This document shows, in pieces, positions 17,284 to 27,981 of a stretch of 64,000 nt of DNA. Position numbers and translations under genes: made by a program. Source of the DNA: Flavobacterium frigidarium DSM 17623 (lineage in GTDB: Bacteria > Bacteroidota > Bacteroidia > Flavobacteriales > Flavobacteriaceae); NCBI RefSeq assembly GCF_000425505.1, contig NZ_AUDO01000001.1:372001-436000 (forward strand). The letters run 5' to 3'. Positions within the stretch are counted from its first letter, which is position 1. Each line of letters starts with the position of its first letter. Under the pieces are notes generated by a model that saw only the letters and a program-made list of their open reading frames with translations, did no database searches and was not told the DNA's origin.

Positions 17284-18198
17284 CTATTTTCTGATTAGTG
17301 GTAATGTGGAACAACGCAACAAACCTTCTTGTTTTGAAATCTCAGCATACGGTACCTCTTCCACAATAAAACCATTAGATCGCAGCCAGTTATTTAATCG
17401 AGTAAAATTGCGTTCAGAGACAACTACATTTGTATCTATCGAAAATACATTAGAATTCATATTATACATTTCGTCACGAGTAATATGAAACAAATTCTCT
17501 TTCCCAAATAAGTTAACTAAAAACATATAGTCAGCTTCTTCTCGAAAACCACTTTTGTAAATAATCCCCTTATTGACACCTATGGGCTGGAAACAACAAT
17601 CTAGATGCAATGCATTATCTCTTGCCTCTAATTTGGATTTAACAAGATCAAACTCCTTTACAATTTTATTAGGAAATAGGTTTTTAATAAACGCAACACC
17701 TTCTTTGTTTGTGCGTGCGGTCATATAATCCTTATAATCGCTCCCTTTGTAAGTCCCTATAAAAATGTAGTCATTCCATGGCATAACGTCCCCCCCTTCA
17801 ATATGAACTTCTTCAGGCGGACGAACCACTTTTTTAGGATCTATCTTATCAATTATGTATTGAATAGCCTCAAGCTCACGCTCTCTATCTGGCAAAATAT
17901 TTGCTTTAATAAAAATATCGTCAACAACAAAACCAATATCACGAGCAAAAATTTGATTGTAATTCTCGATTAATTCTGGACGGTATACTGTTACATTGTA
18001 TTTTTTTAAAATAGTATAAAATGCATCCATCTCTTTGACCATATCACTTTCGACAGGATAAGTATTTCCAAGAATATGCTCTAACGATTTGGGATCATAA
18101 GCTTCTTCGGCTAATGGAGTTGCACCATTATTTTCTGCGGTACCTAAAACCACAGCATGAAGTTTAGCCGTTTCATTATTTACTTTTATATCTAACAT
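17284..18198 (-). CDS. Arginine deiminase / dimethylargininase-like hydrolase
   Basis: This protein of 304 residues has the guanidino-modifying superfamily fold: IFARDIGFVVDD (about 87-98), HIEGGDVMPW (about 132-141), ARDNALHLDCCFQPIG with the H198/D199 pair, and the C-terminal EGLLRCSTLPLIRK, whose C297 is the likely nucleophile. This layout is shared by arginine deiminases, dimethylarginine dimethylaminohydrolases and related proteins; in flavobacteria it is usually annotated as one of these. It would convert arginine (or a methylarginine) to citrulline. The ctlX gene downstream supports arginine to citrulline. It is much shorter than classical ArcA (about 410 residues), so exact specificity remains open. 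Confidence 0.8.
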   Translation of the reverse strand: MLDIKVNNETAKLHAVVLGTAENNGATPLAEEAYDPKSLEHILGNTYPVESDMVKEMDAFYTILKKYNVTVYRPELIENYNQIFARDIGFVVDDIFIKANILPDRERELEAIQYIIDKIDPKKVVRPPEEVHIEGGDVMPWNDYIFIGTYKGSDYKDYMTARTNKEGVAFIKNLFPNKIVKEFDLVKSKLEARDNALHLDCCFQPIGVNKGIIYKSGFREEADYMFLVNLFGKENLFHITRDEMYNMNSNVFSIDTNVVVSERNFTRLNNWLRSNGFIVEEVPYAEISKQEGLLRCSTLPLIRK

Positions 18199-18217
18199 GT
18201 GGTGCTATTATTTTAAA

Positions 18218-18225
18218 CAAAGGTA
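18218..18225 (-). promoter_or_regulatory. -7 box of the deiminase-ctlX unit
   Basis: TACCTTTG on the minus strand (18225-18218) fits TAnnTTTG and lies 19 bases before the ATG at 18198. It follows immediately on the T-run of the gltA terminator, so the -33 region falls inside the terminator stem. Confidence 0.5.
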
Positions 18226-18256
18226 AAAAAAAGCCCCACTATAAAGTGAGGCTTTT
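18225..18256 (-). terminator. Terminator of gltA
   Basis: On the minus strand AAAAGCC (18256-18250), then one mismatch, then CAC-T/AGTG pairing closes on GGCTTTT (18235-18229) with a four-base loop and a run of eight Ts. This is a typical intrinsic terminator, placed 18 bases after the gltA stop. Confidence 0.85.
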
Positions 18257-18273
18257 GTAGATATTTTGTAATC

Positions 18274-19545
18274 TTATTTTTTAAATTCTCTTAAAGGTGA
18301 ACCAGTGTAAATTTGTCTTGGTCTACCAATAGGTTCTTTATTTTCTCTCATTTCTTTCCACTGAGCAATCCATCCTGGTAAACGACCAATTGCAAACATC
18401 ACTGTAAACATATCAGTTGGAATTCCTAATGCTCTGTAAATAATTCCAGAATAGAAATCAACGTTAGGATATAAGTTTCTTGACTTGAAGTACTCATCTT
18501 CTAAAGCTGCTGCTTCTAATTTTTTAGCAATTTCTAAAATAGGATCTTCTACACCTAAAGTCTCTAAAACTTCTTTTGCAGCTTTCTTAATAATTTTAGC
18601 ACGTGGGTCAAAGTTTTTGTAAACTCTATGTCCGAATCCCATCAAACGGAACGGATCATTTTTATCTTTTGCTTTCGCTAAATAAGCTTCAGTATCACCA
18701 CCGTTATTATTAATTTCTTCTAGCATTTCCAGTACAGCTTGATTAGCACCTCCATGAAGTGGACCCCATAGTGCTGAAACTCCTGAAGAAATAGATGCAA
18801 ACAATCCTGCATGAGAAGAACCAACCATTCTCACAGTTGACGTTGAACAATTTTGCTCGTGATCAGCGTGTAAAATAAATAATTTATCTAATGCTTCAAT
18901 TACAACTGGATTCGCTTTGTACGGCTCTGTTGGTAATTCAAACATTAATCTCATGAAATTCTCAACATATCCTTTTGTATTATCGTAATAATTCAATGGA
19001 TAACCCATACTTTTTCTATACGTCCAAGTTGCAATAACTAAAAATTTACCCATTGTTTTACAAACAGCGTGGTACATTTCTTTTTCATTATCAACATTAA
19101 CTGACTTTGGATTAAAAGCAGTTAAAGCACTTGTTAAAGCTGCCAAAACTCCCATTGGGTGCGCTGTTCTAGGGAAACCATCAATGATATTTTTCATTTC
19201 TTCATTGACCAAAGTATGCTTTCTAATATCATTTTCGAATTGTTCTAACTGCTCTGCAGTAGGAAGCTCCCCAAAAATTAGCAAGTATGAAACTTCTAAG
19301 AAGTCAGCTTTCTCAGCTAGATCTTCGATTGAATACCCTCTATAACGTAGTATTCCAAGTTCACCATCTAAAAAGGTAATTTTACTTGTACAAGAACCTG
19401 AATTTTTATATCCTGGATCTAAAGTAATGTAACCTGTTAAATCTCTTAATTTGTTAATATCGATAGCTTCCTCATTTTCTACTCCTTTAACAGTAGGAAA
19501 CTCGTACTTTTTACCATCAATTTCTAATATAGCTGTTTTTGACAT
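18274..19545 (-). CDS. gltA: Citrate synthase
   Basis: This type II (gram-negative type) citrate synthase has 423 residues. It shows the N-terminal beta-rich extension (KTAILEIDGKKYEFP), the active-site HADHEQNCSTSTVRMVGS and WGPLHGGANQAVLEML with their histidines, and MGFGHRVYKNFDPRA followed by the catalytic aspartate region DFYSGIIYRALGIP. It condenses acetyl-CoA and oxaloacetate to citrate as the first step of the TCA cycle in the cytoplasm. It lies downstream of eno but has its own -7 box (TAGATTTG, 19591-19584) and a terminator between it and eno. The eno-gltA-deiminase order is the one I recall in Flavobacterium genomes. Confidence 0.98.
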   Translation of the reverse strand: MSKTAILEIDGKKYEFPTVKGVENEEAIDINKLRDLTGYITLDPGYKNSGSCTSKITFLDGELGILRYRGYSIEDLAEKADFLEVSYLLIFGELPTAEQLEQFENDIRKHTLVNEEMKNIIDGFPRTAHPMGVLAALTSALTAFNPKSVNVDNEKEMYHAVCKTMGKFLVIATWTYRKSMGYPLNYYDNTKGYVENFMRLMFELPTEPYKANPVVIEALDKLFILHADHEQNCSTSTVRMVGSSHAGLFASISSGVSALWGPLHGGANQAVLEMLEEINNNGGDTEAYLAKAKDKNDPFRLMGFGHRVYKNFDPRAKIIKKAAKEVLETLGVEDPILEIAKKLEAAALEDEYFKSRNLYPNVDFYSGIIYRALGIPTDMFTVMFAIGRLPGWIAQWKEMRENKEPIGRPRQIYTGSPLREFKK

Positions 19546-19583
19546 AATATTTTGGAAATAAATCTTAGTATTTAATAATTTAC

Positions 19584-19591
19584 CAAATCTA
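19584..19591 (-). promoter_or_regulatory. -7 box of gltA
   Basis: TAGATTTG on the minus strand (19591-19584) fits the Bacteroidota -7 box; the ATG follows 38 bases later. No convincing TTTG is seen at -33. Confidence 0.45.
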
Positions 19592-19646
19592 AGGATAAAA
19601 ACAATAACTAAAAAGAGAAAATCACAATGATATTGTTAAATTTAAC

Positions 19647-19676
19647 AAAAAAAGCCACTCGAAAAATTCGAATGGC
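19647..19676 (-). terminator. Terminator of eno
   Basis: On the minus strand AGCCA then a mismatch then TCGA (19676-19667) pairs with TCGA and TGGCT (19661-19653) around AATTTTT, followed by seven Ts. It stands 25 bases after the eno stop. Confidence 0.8.
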
Positions 19677-19701
19677 TCCTAAACATATATTTAGAAAAAT
19701 A

Positions 19702-21000
<1,299 letters not shown>

Positions 21001-21022
21001 TTATATTTTTAAATTTTTATTA

Positions 21023-21030
21023 CAAATATA
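21023..21030 (-). promoter_or_regulatory. -7 box of eno
   Basis: TATATTTG on the minus strand (21030-21023) is a perfect -7 box, 28 bases before the eno ATG. The -33 region has no clear TTTG. Confidence 0.5.
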
Positions 21031-21225
21031 TTCTATCTTTTGTAATGATTATATGAATTAATTGAATGTTATTAACGAAAACGATATAATTCTTAGTAAT
21101 AAATATAACTATTACCCTTTAGGCAAGGATTTATACTTAATAACTTTAATTATCTAACAAATTCAAATAAATATTTTTCGCAATTATTCCTTATAATATT
21201 TACGTTATAACTAATTTCAACAAAA

Positions 21226-21260
21226 AAATGGAATTGCTCTACTACAAAGCAATTCCATTT
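21226..21260 (-). terminator. Terminator of carA
   Basis: The perfect 13-base stem AAATGGAATTGCT / AGCAATTCCATTT (21226-21238 and 21248-21260) with a nine-base loop stands directly after the carA stop. On the minus strand it is followed by more Ts. Confidence 0.85.
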
Positions 21261-21263
21261 TTA

Positions 21264-22364
21264 TTATTTTTTCAAACTATCTATAAACTCATCAAAAAGG
21301 TATGACGAATCATGTGGTCCAGGACTTGCTTCAGGATGATATTGAACAGAAAAACATTTCTTATTTTTCATTCTCATTCCCGCTACAGTACCGTCATTTA
21401 AATGCACGTGGGTAATTTCAAGATTATTGTTTTTTTCCAGCTCTTCGCGGTTTACACTGAAACCATGATTTTGTGAAGTGATCTCTCCCTTACCGCTAAG
21501 CAAATTTTTGACTGGATGATTTATTCCTCTATGTCCATTGAACATTTTATATGTAGCCACCCCATTTGCTAATCCAATAATTTGATGTCCTAAACAGATT
21601 CCAAAGAGAGATTTATCAGCGTTTATGATGTCTTGAGCTACTTTTATAGCACCTAGCAAAGGTTCAGGGTCACCAGGTCCATTTGAAAGAAAATAACCGT
21701 TGGGATTAAAAGCAGCTAAGTCTTCATAAGTCGCATCGAATGGGAAAACCTTTATGTAACAATCACGTTTAGCTAGATTTCTTAAAATGTTTGTTTTAAT
21801 ACCTAAATCCAAAGCTGAAATTTTATATGTGGCGTTTTCATCTCCGTAATAGTAAGGTTCTTTAGTAGATACTTTAGAAGCTAACTCTAAACCTTTCATA
21901 TCTGGCACTTTAGACAATGCTATTTTTAAATCTTCGATCGAAGTACCGTCAGTACAAATCACAGCGTTCATCGCTCCGTTCTCTCTAATGTAGCTTACTA
22001 ACGCTCTAGTATCAACATCAGAAATACATATTAAATTTTCTTTTATGAAATAATTTTCTAAACTATCGCTTGCACCTTCTCTTGAATAATTAAAACTAAA
22101 GTTTTTACAAACTAGCCCAGCAATTTTCATACTTCCAGATTCAACTTCACCGTCGTGAACTCCATAATTCCCTATGTGGGGATTTGTAGTCACCATAATC
22201 TGTCCAAAATAAGATGGATCAGTAAAGATTTCTTGATAACCGGTCATACCCGTGTTAAAACAAACTTCACCAAATGTAGTTCCGCTTATACCAATTGATT
22301 TTCCGTGAAAAATTGTACCATCACTTAATAAAAGAATAGCACTTTGTCGTGTTGTATATTTCAT
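21264..22364 (-). CDS. carA: Carbamoyl-phosphate synthase small (glutamine-hydrolysing) subunit
   Basis: This protein of 366 residues has the CarA N-terminal domain (GEVCFNTGMTGYQEIFTDPSY, about 32-52) and a class I glutamine amidotransferase domain. The nucleophile is C257 in SLFGICLGHQ, and H343 and E345 in QYHPEASPGPH complete the triad. It supplies ammonia from glutamine to the large subunit CarB for pyrimidine and arginine synthesis. The carB gene is not in the window. It has its own promoter (22414-22383) right after the terminator of the ribosomal operon and a strong terminator behind it, so it appears monocistronic. The predicted leader is about a dozen bases only. Confidence 0.98.
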   Translation of the reverse strand: MKYTTRQSAILLLSDGTIFHGKSIGISGTTFGEVCFNTGMTGYQEIFTDPSYFGQIMVTTNPHIGNYGVHDGEVESGSMKIAGLVCKNFSFNYSREGASDSLENYFIKENLICISDVDTRALVSYIRENGAMNAVICTDGTSIEDLKIALSKVPDMKGLELASKVSTKEPYYYGDENATYKISALDLGIKTNILRNLAKRDCYIKVFPFDATYEDLAAFNPNGYFLSNGPGDPEPLLGAIKVAQDIINADKSLFGICLGHQIIGLANGVATYKMFNGHRGINHPVKNLLSGKGEITSQNHGFSVNREELEKNNNLEITHVHLNDGTVAGMRMKNKKCFSVQYHPEASPGPHDSSYLFDEFIDSLKK

Positions 22365-22382
22365 GTGTAGTTAAATATATTG

Positions 22383-22414
22383 CAAATTTAATTCTTTAAT
22401 AGAATAGGTGCAAA
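22383..22414 (-). promoter_or_regulatory. Promoter of carA
   Basis: TTTG (22414-22411), 20 bases, then TAAATTTG (22390-22383) on the minus strand give a full Bacteroidota promoter. The carA ATG is 18 bases after the -7 box. Confidence 0.7.
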
Positions 22415-22521
22415 TTATAAAAATATATTATAGTAGAAAAAAGTTAAATATTCAATATTCTTACTTCAGATTAAAGATGAACAAACTAAATAAATGCTCG
22501 ACGAATCAAAATCAAAAAGAG

Positions 22522-22557
22522 CAAAAAAAAAGGATAAACTATAAATAGCTTATCCTT
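22522..22557 (-). terminator. Terminator of the ribosomal protein supercluster
   Basis: AGGATAA (22531-22537) pairs with TTATCCT (22550-22556), with additional TAT/ATA pairing inside. On the minus strand the hairpin is followed by nine Ts. It stands about 30 bases after the rplQ stop. Confidence 0.85.
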
Positions 22558-22585
22558 AAATATTATTGAATCATTATTTTCATAA

Positions 22586-23074
22586 TTATTCAGCAGCGTC
22601 TGTAGAAGTTTCAGTTTCAGCAGCTGGAGCTTCAGTAGCTTCATCCGCTTTCTTAGCTTTTCCACCACGACGGCTTTTAGCTTTTTTAACCTCTTTTTTA
22701 CCACCATTGTAAAGCTCATTGAAATCAACTAATTCGATCATTGCCATATCAGCATTATCTCCTAAACGATTTCCAACTTTAATGATACGAGTGTATCCAC
22801 CTGGACGGTCTCCTACTTTAGCAGCTACGTCTCTGAATAAATCAGTTACAGCATACTTGCTACGTAAATAAGCAAAAACAATACGACGATTGTGCGTTGT
22901 ATCAGATTTTGACTTAGTAATTAAAGGCTCAACAAATTGTTTAAGCGCTTTTGCCTTAGCAACAGTAGTATTAATACGTTTGTGCTCGATAAGAGAACAA
23001 GCCATATTAGCTAACATAGATTTTCTATGCGCTGTCTGTCTGCTTAAGTGATTGAATTTTTTTCCGTGTCTCAT
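22586..23074 (-). CDS. rplQ: Ribosomal protein L17
   Basis: The protein has 162 residues. The L17 core starts [21 protein letters not shown] and includes [17 protein letters not shown] and [27 protein letters not shown]. After about residue 125 there is a lysine-rich and then acidic/alanine-rich tail not found in the 127-residue E. coli protein; such tails are usual in Bacteroidota. L17 binds 23S rRNA near the exit tunnel. It is the last gene of the supercluster, following rpoA with a 63-base gap, and a strong terminator lies behind it. Confidence 0.98.
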   Translation of the reverse strand: MRHGKKFNHLSRQTAHRKSMLANMACSLIEHKRINTTVAKAKALKQFVEPLITKSKSDTTHNRRIVFAYLRSKYAVTDLFRDVAAKVGDRPGGYTRIIKVGNRLGDNADMAMIELVDFNELYNGGKKEVKKAKSRRGGKAKKADEATEAPAAETETSTDAAE

Positions 23075-23137
23075 GACGTGTATTTTTATACTTTCATCTT
23101 GATACTATCCGCTTTGGAGATCAAAATATGAAGTAAT

Positions 23138-24130
23138 TTATTCTTTATCTAGTTTGTATTTCGCTAAGTCCATCCCGAAAGTTAAATTTTTAACAGCAAC
23201 AAGTTCATCAAGTTCTGTTAAAGATTTTTTACCAAAATTACGGAATTTCATCAGGTCATTTTTATTGAAAGATACTAAATCTCCAAGTGTATCAACTTCA
23301 GCCGCTTTCAAACAATTTAATGCTCTAACAGATAAATCCATATCAACAAGCTTAGTTTTAAGCAATTGTCTCATGTGTAATGATTCCTCATCATAAGATT
23401 CTGTTTGTGCAATTTCATCAGCCTCAAGTGTAATTCTTTCATCAGAGAACAACATGAAGTGGTGAATTAAAACTTTCGCAGCTTCAGTAAGGGCATCCTT
23501 TGGATTAATTGAACCATCAGTTTTAATTTCAAAAACTAATTTTTCGTAATCTGTTTTTTGCTCTACACGGAAGTTTTCTATTGCATATTTTACATTTTTT
23601 ACCGGAGTAAAAATAGAGTCTGTAAAAATTGTTCCAATCGCAGCATTCTGTTTTTTGTTCTCTTCAGCAGGAACATATCCTCTACCTTTTTCAATAGTTA
23701 AATCGAAATTCAGTTTGATTTTACTGTCTAAATTACAGATTACTAGTTCTGGATTCAAAACTTGGAAACCTGAGATAAACTTTTGAAAATCACCAGCTGT
23801 TAACTGATCTTTACCTGAAACAGAAATAGTAACTGCTTCATTATCGATATCTTCAATTTGACGTTTGAAACGCACTTGTTTAAGATTAAGGATAATTTCG
23901 GTAACATCTTCAACAACTCCTGAGATAGTAGAAAACTCATGATCTACACCTTCTATGCGGACAGATGTAATTGCATAACCTTCTAATGCTGAAAGCAAAA
24001 CTCTTCTAAGTGCATTACCAACGGTTAATCCGTATCCTGGTTCTAAAGGTCTGAATTCAAACTTTCCTTCAAAATCAGTCGAATCAATCATGATAACTTT
24101 ATCGGGCTTCTGAAAATTAAATATTGCCAT
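23138..24130 (-). CDS. rpoA: RNA polymerase alpha subunit
   Basis: This 330-residue alpha subunit has an N-terminal dimerisation domain (about 1-235, with [21 protein letters not shown] and [23 protein letters not shown]) joined by an acidic linker to the C-terminal DNA- and activator-binding domain (about 255-325, with [22 protein letters not shown] and [12 protein letters not shown]). It nucleates assembly of core RNA polymerase; the C-terminal domain contacts UP elements and regulators. It lies between rpsD and rplQ as in most bacteria (the alpha operon). Confidence 0.99.
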   Translation of the reverse strand: MAIFNFQKPDKVIMIDSTDFEGKFEFRPLEPGYGLTVGNALRRVLLSALEGYAITSVRIEGVDHEFSTISGVVEDVTEIILNLKQVRFKRQIEDIDNEAVTISVSGKDQLTAGDFQKFISGFQVLNPELVICNLDSKIKLNFDLTIEKGRGYVPAEENKKQNAAIGTIFTDSIFTPVKNVKYAIENFRVEQKTDYEKLVFEIKTDGSINPKDALTEAAKVLIHHFMLFSDERITLEADEIAQTESYDEESLHMRQLLKTKLVDMDLSVRALNCLKAAEVDTLGDLVSFNKNDLMKFRNFGKKSLTELDELVAVKNLTFGMDLAKYKLDKE

Positions 24131-24151
24131 AAATTTCGACTAAGTCAATTA

Positions 24152-24757
24152 TTATTTGTTGTACAACTCTACGATTAATTGTTCTTTAATGTTTTCTGGA
24201 ATTTGAAGTCTAGCTGGTACAGTAACAAAAGTACCTTCTTTAACGTCATTATTCCAAGTAATCCATTCATAAACATGACTTGAATTAGATAAAGAACGTT
24301 CGATAGCCTCTAATGATTTAGATTTTTCACGAACAGCAACTTTGTCACCAGGTTTAAGGTGGTAAGAAGCAATATTTACAACATCACCATTAACAGTGAT
24401 GTGTCTGTGAGATACAAGTTGTCTAGCACCTCTACGAGATGGAGCAATACCCATTCTGAATACTACGTTATCTAATCTTGCTTCACATAATTGTAAAAGA
24501 ACTTCACCAGTAACACCTTTAGTAGCTGATGCTTTTTTAAATAAACCTCTGAATTGTTTTTCTAAAATTCCATAAGAATATTTAGCTTTTTGCTTTTCCA
24601 TTAACTGGATTGCATATTCAGATTTTTTACCTCTTTTTTTAGCCATCCCGTGTTGTCCAGGTGGGTAATTTCTTCTTTCGAATGATTTATCATCTCCGAA
24701 TATTGCTTCGCCAAATTTACGAGCAATTCTAGTTTTTGGACCAGTATATCTTGCCAT
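24152..24757 (-). CDS. rpsD: Ribosomal protein S4
   Basis: The 201-residue S4 has the N-terminal [16 protein letters not shown], the NYPPGQHG segment, and the S4 RNA-binding domain (about 95-160, with [31 protein letters not shown]). No zinc cysteines are present. S4 starts assembly of the small-subunit body at the 5' domain of 16S rRNA, and in E. coli it represses its own operon. A 90-base gap separates it from rpsK upstream, the longest in this part of the cluster, so a regulatory site for S4 could lie there; I see no clear structure. Confidence 0.99.
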   Translation of the reverse strand: MARYTGPKTRIARKFGEAIFGDDKSFERRNYPPGQHGMAKKRGKKSEYAIQLMEKQKAKYSYGILEKQFRGLFKKASATKGVTGEVLLQLCEARLDNVVFRMGIAPSRRGARQLVSHRHITVNGDVVNIASYHLKPGDKVAVREKSKSLEAIERSLSNSSHVYEWITWNNDVKEGTFVTVPARLQIPENIKEQLIVELYNK

Positions 24758-24846
24758 TTCTAAAAATTAATTAAGGTAGAGATTATGAATTCAGGTCATA
24801 TCCTTCGATAATCGTATATTCTACCTAGTTATACTTAAATATATTA

Positions 24847-25230
24847 TTAAACTCTACGTCTTTTTGGAGGACGACATCCGTTGTGAGGCATTGGAGTAAC
24901 ATCGATAATCTCTGTAACTTCAATTCCACCATTATGTAAAGAACGAATAGCAGACTCACGTCCATTTCCTGGTCCTTTTACATAAACTTTCACTTTTTTA
25001 AGTCCAGCTTCAAGAGCTACTTTACTACAATCTTCTGCTGCCATTTGAGCTGCGTATGGAGTGTTCTTTTTAGAACCTCTAAAGCCCATTTTACCAGCTG
25101 AAGACCAAGAAATAACTTCACCTTTTTTGTTTGTCAAAGAAATAATGATGTTATTGAAGGTAGCAGAAATATGAGCTTCTCCCGTTGATTCAACGATAAC
25201 TTTACGTTTTTTTGCAGTTGCTTTAGCCAT
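24847..25230 (-). CDS. rpsK: Ribosomal protein S11
   Basis: The 127-residue S11 has the usual core: [49 protein letters not shown], the [18 protein letters not shown] loop, and the C-terminal [18 protein letters not shown]. It sits on the platform of the 30S subunit close to the mRNA exit and to the 3' end of 16S rRNA. In Bacteroidota this neighbourhood is known to bury the anti-Shine-Dalgarno sequence, consistent with the lack of Shine-Dalgarno sites here. It follows rpsM with an 8-base gap. Confidence 0.99.
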   Translation of the reverse strand: MAKATAKKRKVIVESTGEAHISATFNNIIISLTNKKGEVISWSSAGKMGFRGSKKNTPYAAQMAAEDCSKVALEAGLKKVKVYVKGPGNGRESAIRSLHNGGIEVTEIIDVTPMPHNGCRPPKRRRV

Positions 25231-25238
25231 ATTACTTA

Positions 25239-25613
25239 TTATTTAGTTGCTTTTTTCTTGTTCGCAACAGTTTTTCTTTTACCTTTTCTAGTTCTAGAGT
25301 TGTTCTTAGTTCTTTGCCCTCTTAAAGGAAGACCAGTTCTATGACGAATACCTCTATAACAACCAATATCCATTAAACGTTTGATGTTTAAAGAAACTTC
25401 AGAACGTAATTCTCCTTCAATTTTAAAAGATCCAACTACTTCACGAATTGCTCCGATTTCATCGTCATTCCAATCTTGAACTTTTTTGTCTTGGCTAACT
25501 TGAGCTTTTTCTAAAATCTCAATAGCTCTACTTCTTCCTAATCCGAAGATATAGGTTAGTGCAATAACACCTCTCTTATTTTTTGGGATATCTACCCCTG
25601 CTATTCTTGCCAT
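25239..25613 (-). CDS. rpsM: Ribosomal protein S13
   Basis: The 124-residue S13 starts [22 protein letters not shown] and contains the helix-turn-helix part [12 protein letters not shown], then [31 protein letters not shown] as the basic C-terminal tail that reaches the tRNA sites. It bridges to L5 in the large subunit. It lies 2 bases downstream of rpmJ, continuing the infA-rpmJ-rpsM-rpsK-rpsD order. Confidence 0.99.
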   Translation of the reverse strand: MARIAGVDIPKNKRGVIALTYIFGLGRSRAIEILEKAQVSQDKKVQDWNDDEIGAIREVVGSFKIEGELRSEVSLNIKRLMDIGCYRGIRHRTGLPLRGQRTKNNSRTRKGKRKTVANKKKATK

Positions 25614-25615
25614 AA

Positions 25616-25732
25616 TTATCCTTGTCTTTGTTTAAATCTAGGATTCTTTTTGTTTATAACGTACAATCTCCCTTTTCTACGCACAATTTTGCACTCGGGA
25701 CTTCTCTTTTTTACTGATGCTCTAACTTTCAT
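25616..25732 (-). CDS. rpmJ: Ribosomal protein L36
   Basis: Between rpsM and infA the minus strand encodes [20 protein letters not shown] and a further 18 residues, ending NPRFKQRQG, 38 in all. This is L36, too short for routine ORF cut-offs. The classical zinc-binding form has C-x2-C, C and H ligands; here only one cysteine (C14) remains and the others are changed, so this is the zinc-independent form. L36 binds domain VI of 23S rRNA late in assembly. Confidence 0.97.
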   Translation of the reverse strand: MKVRASVKKRSPECKIVRRKGRLYVINKKNPRFKQRQG

Positions 25733-25744
25733 AGTGAATATCCT

Positions 25745-25960
25745 TTAATATCTATAAGTAATTCTCGCTTTTGACAAATCGTAAGGGCTCATTTCTAATT
25801 TCACTTTATCACCAGGTAATAATTTGATATAATGCATACGCATTTTTCCAGAAATATGAGCAATTACAATATGTCCGTTCTCTAATTCTACACGGAACAT
25901 CGCATTTGATAATGCTTCAATTATTGATCCGTCTTGTTCTATTGCTGATTGTTTTGCCAT
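25745..25960 (-). CDS. infA: Translation initiation factor IF-1
   Basis: The 71-residue protein is a single OB-fold: [51 protein letters not shown] and [10 protein letters not shown] at the end, all typical of IF-1. It occupies the ribosomal A site during initiation and helps IF-3 and IF-2. It lies 4 bases after secY and 12 before rpmJ, a common arrangement. Confidence 0.99.
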   Translation of the reverse strand: MAKQSAIEQDGSIIEALSNAMFRVELENGHIVIAHISGKMRMHYIKLLPGDKVKLEMSPYDLSKARITYRY

Positions 25961-25964
25961 AAAA

Positions 25965-27311
25965 TTAAGCTACTGCTTTTCTATTTTTTCCACTTTTCAT
26001 TAATCCGTCATAATGTTTGTTTAACAAATATGAATTGATTTGCTGAATTGTATCAATTGCAACACCAACCATAATGATTAATGAGGTACCCCCAAAAAAC
26101 ATTGCCCAAGATTGTTGAACATCCATAACACTTACAACAATCGCTGGGAACACAGCTATTAAAGCAAGAAATAAAGATCCTGGGAAAGTTATCAATGACA
26201 TCACTTTATCTAAGAAGTCTGAAGTCTCTGCACCTGGTCTAACACCCGGTATAAATCCTCCACTCCTCTTAAGGTCATCTGACATCTTATTAGTAGGAAC
26301 AGTAATCGCAGTATAAAAAAATGTAAATACAACAATTAATGTTGCAAACAGAAAGTTATACCAGAAACCAAACATATTACTAAAAGCGCCAGCGATTGAT
26401 TGAGATGCTTCTGATTTTGATAACCCAGCAACAGCAGCAGGAATAAACATGATAGCTTGAGCAAAGATTATAGGCATAACTCCAGAAGCATTAAGCTTCA
26501 AAGGAATCCATTGTCTATTACCACCCATCAAATCTTGTTCATAATCTCCTGATGTAGTACGACGTGCGTACTGAACTGGTATTTTTCTAATTGCCATAGT
26601 CAATAAGACGCAGGCAGCAATTACCAATAGCCAAATAATGATTTCGATAACCAATAACATTGGCCCTCCATTGTTATTTGTAACTCTGGTTGTAAACTCT
26701 TGTATAAACGCTTGAGGAAATCTTGCAAGTATACCCACCATAATTAACAGTGAGATACCATTCCCAATTCCTTTATCAGTTATTTTTTCTCCTAACCACA
26801 TAGCAAAAATCGTACCTGTGACCAAGATTATTACTGAAGAAAATAAGAATTCAAAAGAATTAAACCCTAATAAAAATGCACTACTAGGTAAAGTTCTATA
26901 TAGATTATAGATATAAGTTGGTCCTTGCAACAAGGTAATACCTATTGTTAACCAACGTGTGATCTGATTAATCTTTTTTCTACCACTTTCACCATCACTT
27001 TGAAGTTTTTGCAAATAAGGAATAGCAATTCCCATTAACTGAACTACAATAGATGCCGAAATGTAAGGCATGATTCCTAGAGCAAAAACTGACGCTTTTG
27101 AGAACGCACCACCAGTAAACATATCTAAAATAGAGCCGATACCACTTTTGGTTTGCCCTGCTAAAGTTGTTAATTGTGTCGCATCAATTCCCGGAAGCGT
27201 AACATGTGCTCCAAAACGATAAACTAAAAGCAGGCCTAAAGTGATTAGAATCCTGTTTTTTAGTTCTTCGATTTTCCAAACATTACTTATTGATTCAATA
27301 AATTTCTTCAT
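25965..27311 (-). CDS. secY: Protein translocase subunit SecY
   Basis: The 448-residue protein has ten predicted membrane helices. Family landmarks are [16 protein letters not shown] near the first helix, [31 protein letters not shown] in the plug and second-helix region, [17 protein letters not shown], and the cytoplasmic loop with [16 protein letters not shown], which interacts with the ribosome and SecA. SecY forms the channel for secretion and membrane insertion. It follows rplO in the spc part of the cluster, and its translation is probably coupled to that of ribosomal proteins. Confidence 0.99.
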   Translation of the reverse strand: MKKFIESISNVWKIEELKNRILITLGLLLVYRFGAHVTLPGIDATQLTTLAGQTKSGIGSILDMFTGGAFSKASVFALGIMPYISASIVVQLMGIAIPYLQKLQSDGESGRKKINQITRWLTIGITLLQGPTYIYNLYRTLPSSAFLLGFNSFEFLFSSVIILVTGTIFAMWLGEKITDKGIGNGISLLIMVGILARFPQAFIQEFTTRVTNNNGGPMLLVIEIIIWLLVIAACVLLTMAIRKIPVQYARRTTSGDYEQDLMGGNRQWIPLKLNASGVMPIIFAQAIMFIPAAVAGLSKSEASQSIAGAFSNMFGFWYNFLFATLIVVFTFFYTAITVPTNKMSDDLKRSGGFIPGVRPGAETSDFLDKVMSLITFPGSLFLALIAVFPAIVVSVMDVQQSWAMFFGGTSLIIMVGVAIDTIQQINSYLLNKHYDGLMKSGKNRKAVA

Positions 27312-27322
27312 AAATTGAAAAA

Positions 27323-27775
27323 TTACATTGTTACAGCTTCTCCTCCAGCAGCTTCAATAGCAGCTTTTGCAGTAGCAGTAAATTTGTGAGCGGTTACTTT
27401 TAATTTTGCTTTCAATTCTCCTCTACCTAAAATCTTTACGATTTCATTCTTAGTAGCTAAACGATTTGCAACATAAGTTGTCATATCAATAGAATCAGTA
27501 ATGATTCCATTATCTACTAAAGCTTGAATTGTATCAAGATTAACACCTTCGTAATCTTTACGATTGATGTTTGTGAAACCAAACTTAGGCACACGTCTTT
27601 GAAGTGGCATTTGCCCACCTTCAAAACCAATCTTTTTAGAATAACCAGAACGAGATTTTGCTCCTTTGTGACCTCTTGCAGAAGTACCACCTTTTCCAGA
27701 ACCTTCTCCTCTACCTAATCTTTTATTTTGATTGTGCGTTGACCCTTCAGCTGGTTGTAAGTTACTTAAATTCAT
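27323..27775 (-). CDS. rplO: Ribosomal protein L15
   Basis: This 150-residue L15 has the long glycine-rich, basic N-terminal extension (RLGRGEGSGKGGTSARGHKGAKSR) that threads through 23S rRNA, the FEGGQMPLQRRVPKFGFTN motif, and a C-terminal globular domain ending AAIEAAGGEAVTM. It is a late-assembling large-subunit protein. It lies 11 bases from both rpmD and secY. Confidence 0.99.
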   Translation of the reverse strand: MNLSNLQPAEGSTHNQNKRLGRGEGSGKGGTSARGHKGAKSRSGYSKKIGFEGGQMPLQRRVPKFGFTNINRKDYEGVNLDTIQALVDNGIITDSIDMTTYVANRLATKNEIVKILGRGELKAKLKVTAHKFTATAKAAIEAAGGEAVTM

Positions 27776-27786
27776 AACAGTATTTG

Positions 27787-27969
27787 TTATTTAGCTTCCT
27801 CTACAGAAACTAAGTGTTTAACTTTGTTTATCATCCCAAGGATTGCAGGGTTTGAATCATGTTCTACAACTTGACCCATTTTACGTAGACCTAAAGCTTC
27901 TAATCCTCTTTTTTGATCAAGTGGACAGTTGATTTTACTTCTAACTTGTTTTACTAATAATTTAGCCAT
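27787..27969 (-). CDS. rpmD: Ribosomal protein L30
   Basis: The 60-residue L30 reads AKLLVKQVRSKINCP, then QKRGLEALGLRKMGQVVEH, with the canonical ferredoxin-like core. It binds 23S and contacts 5S rRNA. Not all bacteria keep this protein; its presence between rpsE and rplO is the standard order. Confidence 0.97.
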   Translation of the reverse strand: MAKLLVKQVRSKINCPLDQKRGLEALGLRKMGQVVEHDSNPAILGMINKVKHLVSVEEAK

Positions 27970-27981
27970 AATTTCCTTGAA

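Noticed and set aside
22486..22728. Open frame of 80 codons overlapping the end of rplQ
   Set aside because: It is a lysine/leucine-rich out-of-frame shadow of the L17 tail and crosses the operon terminator.
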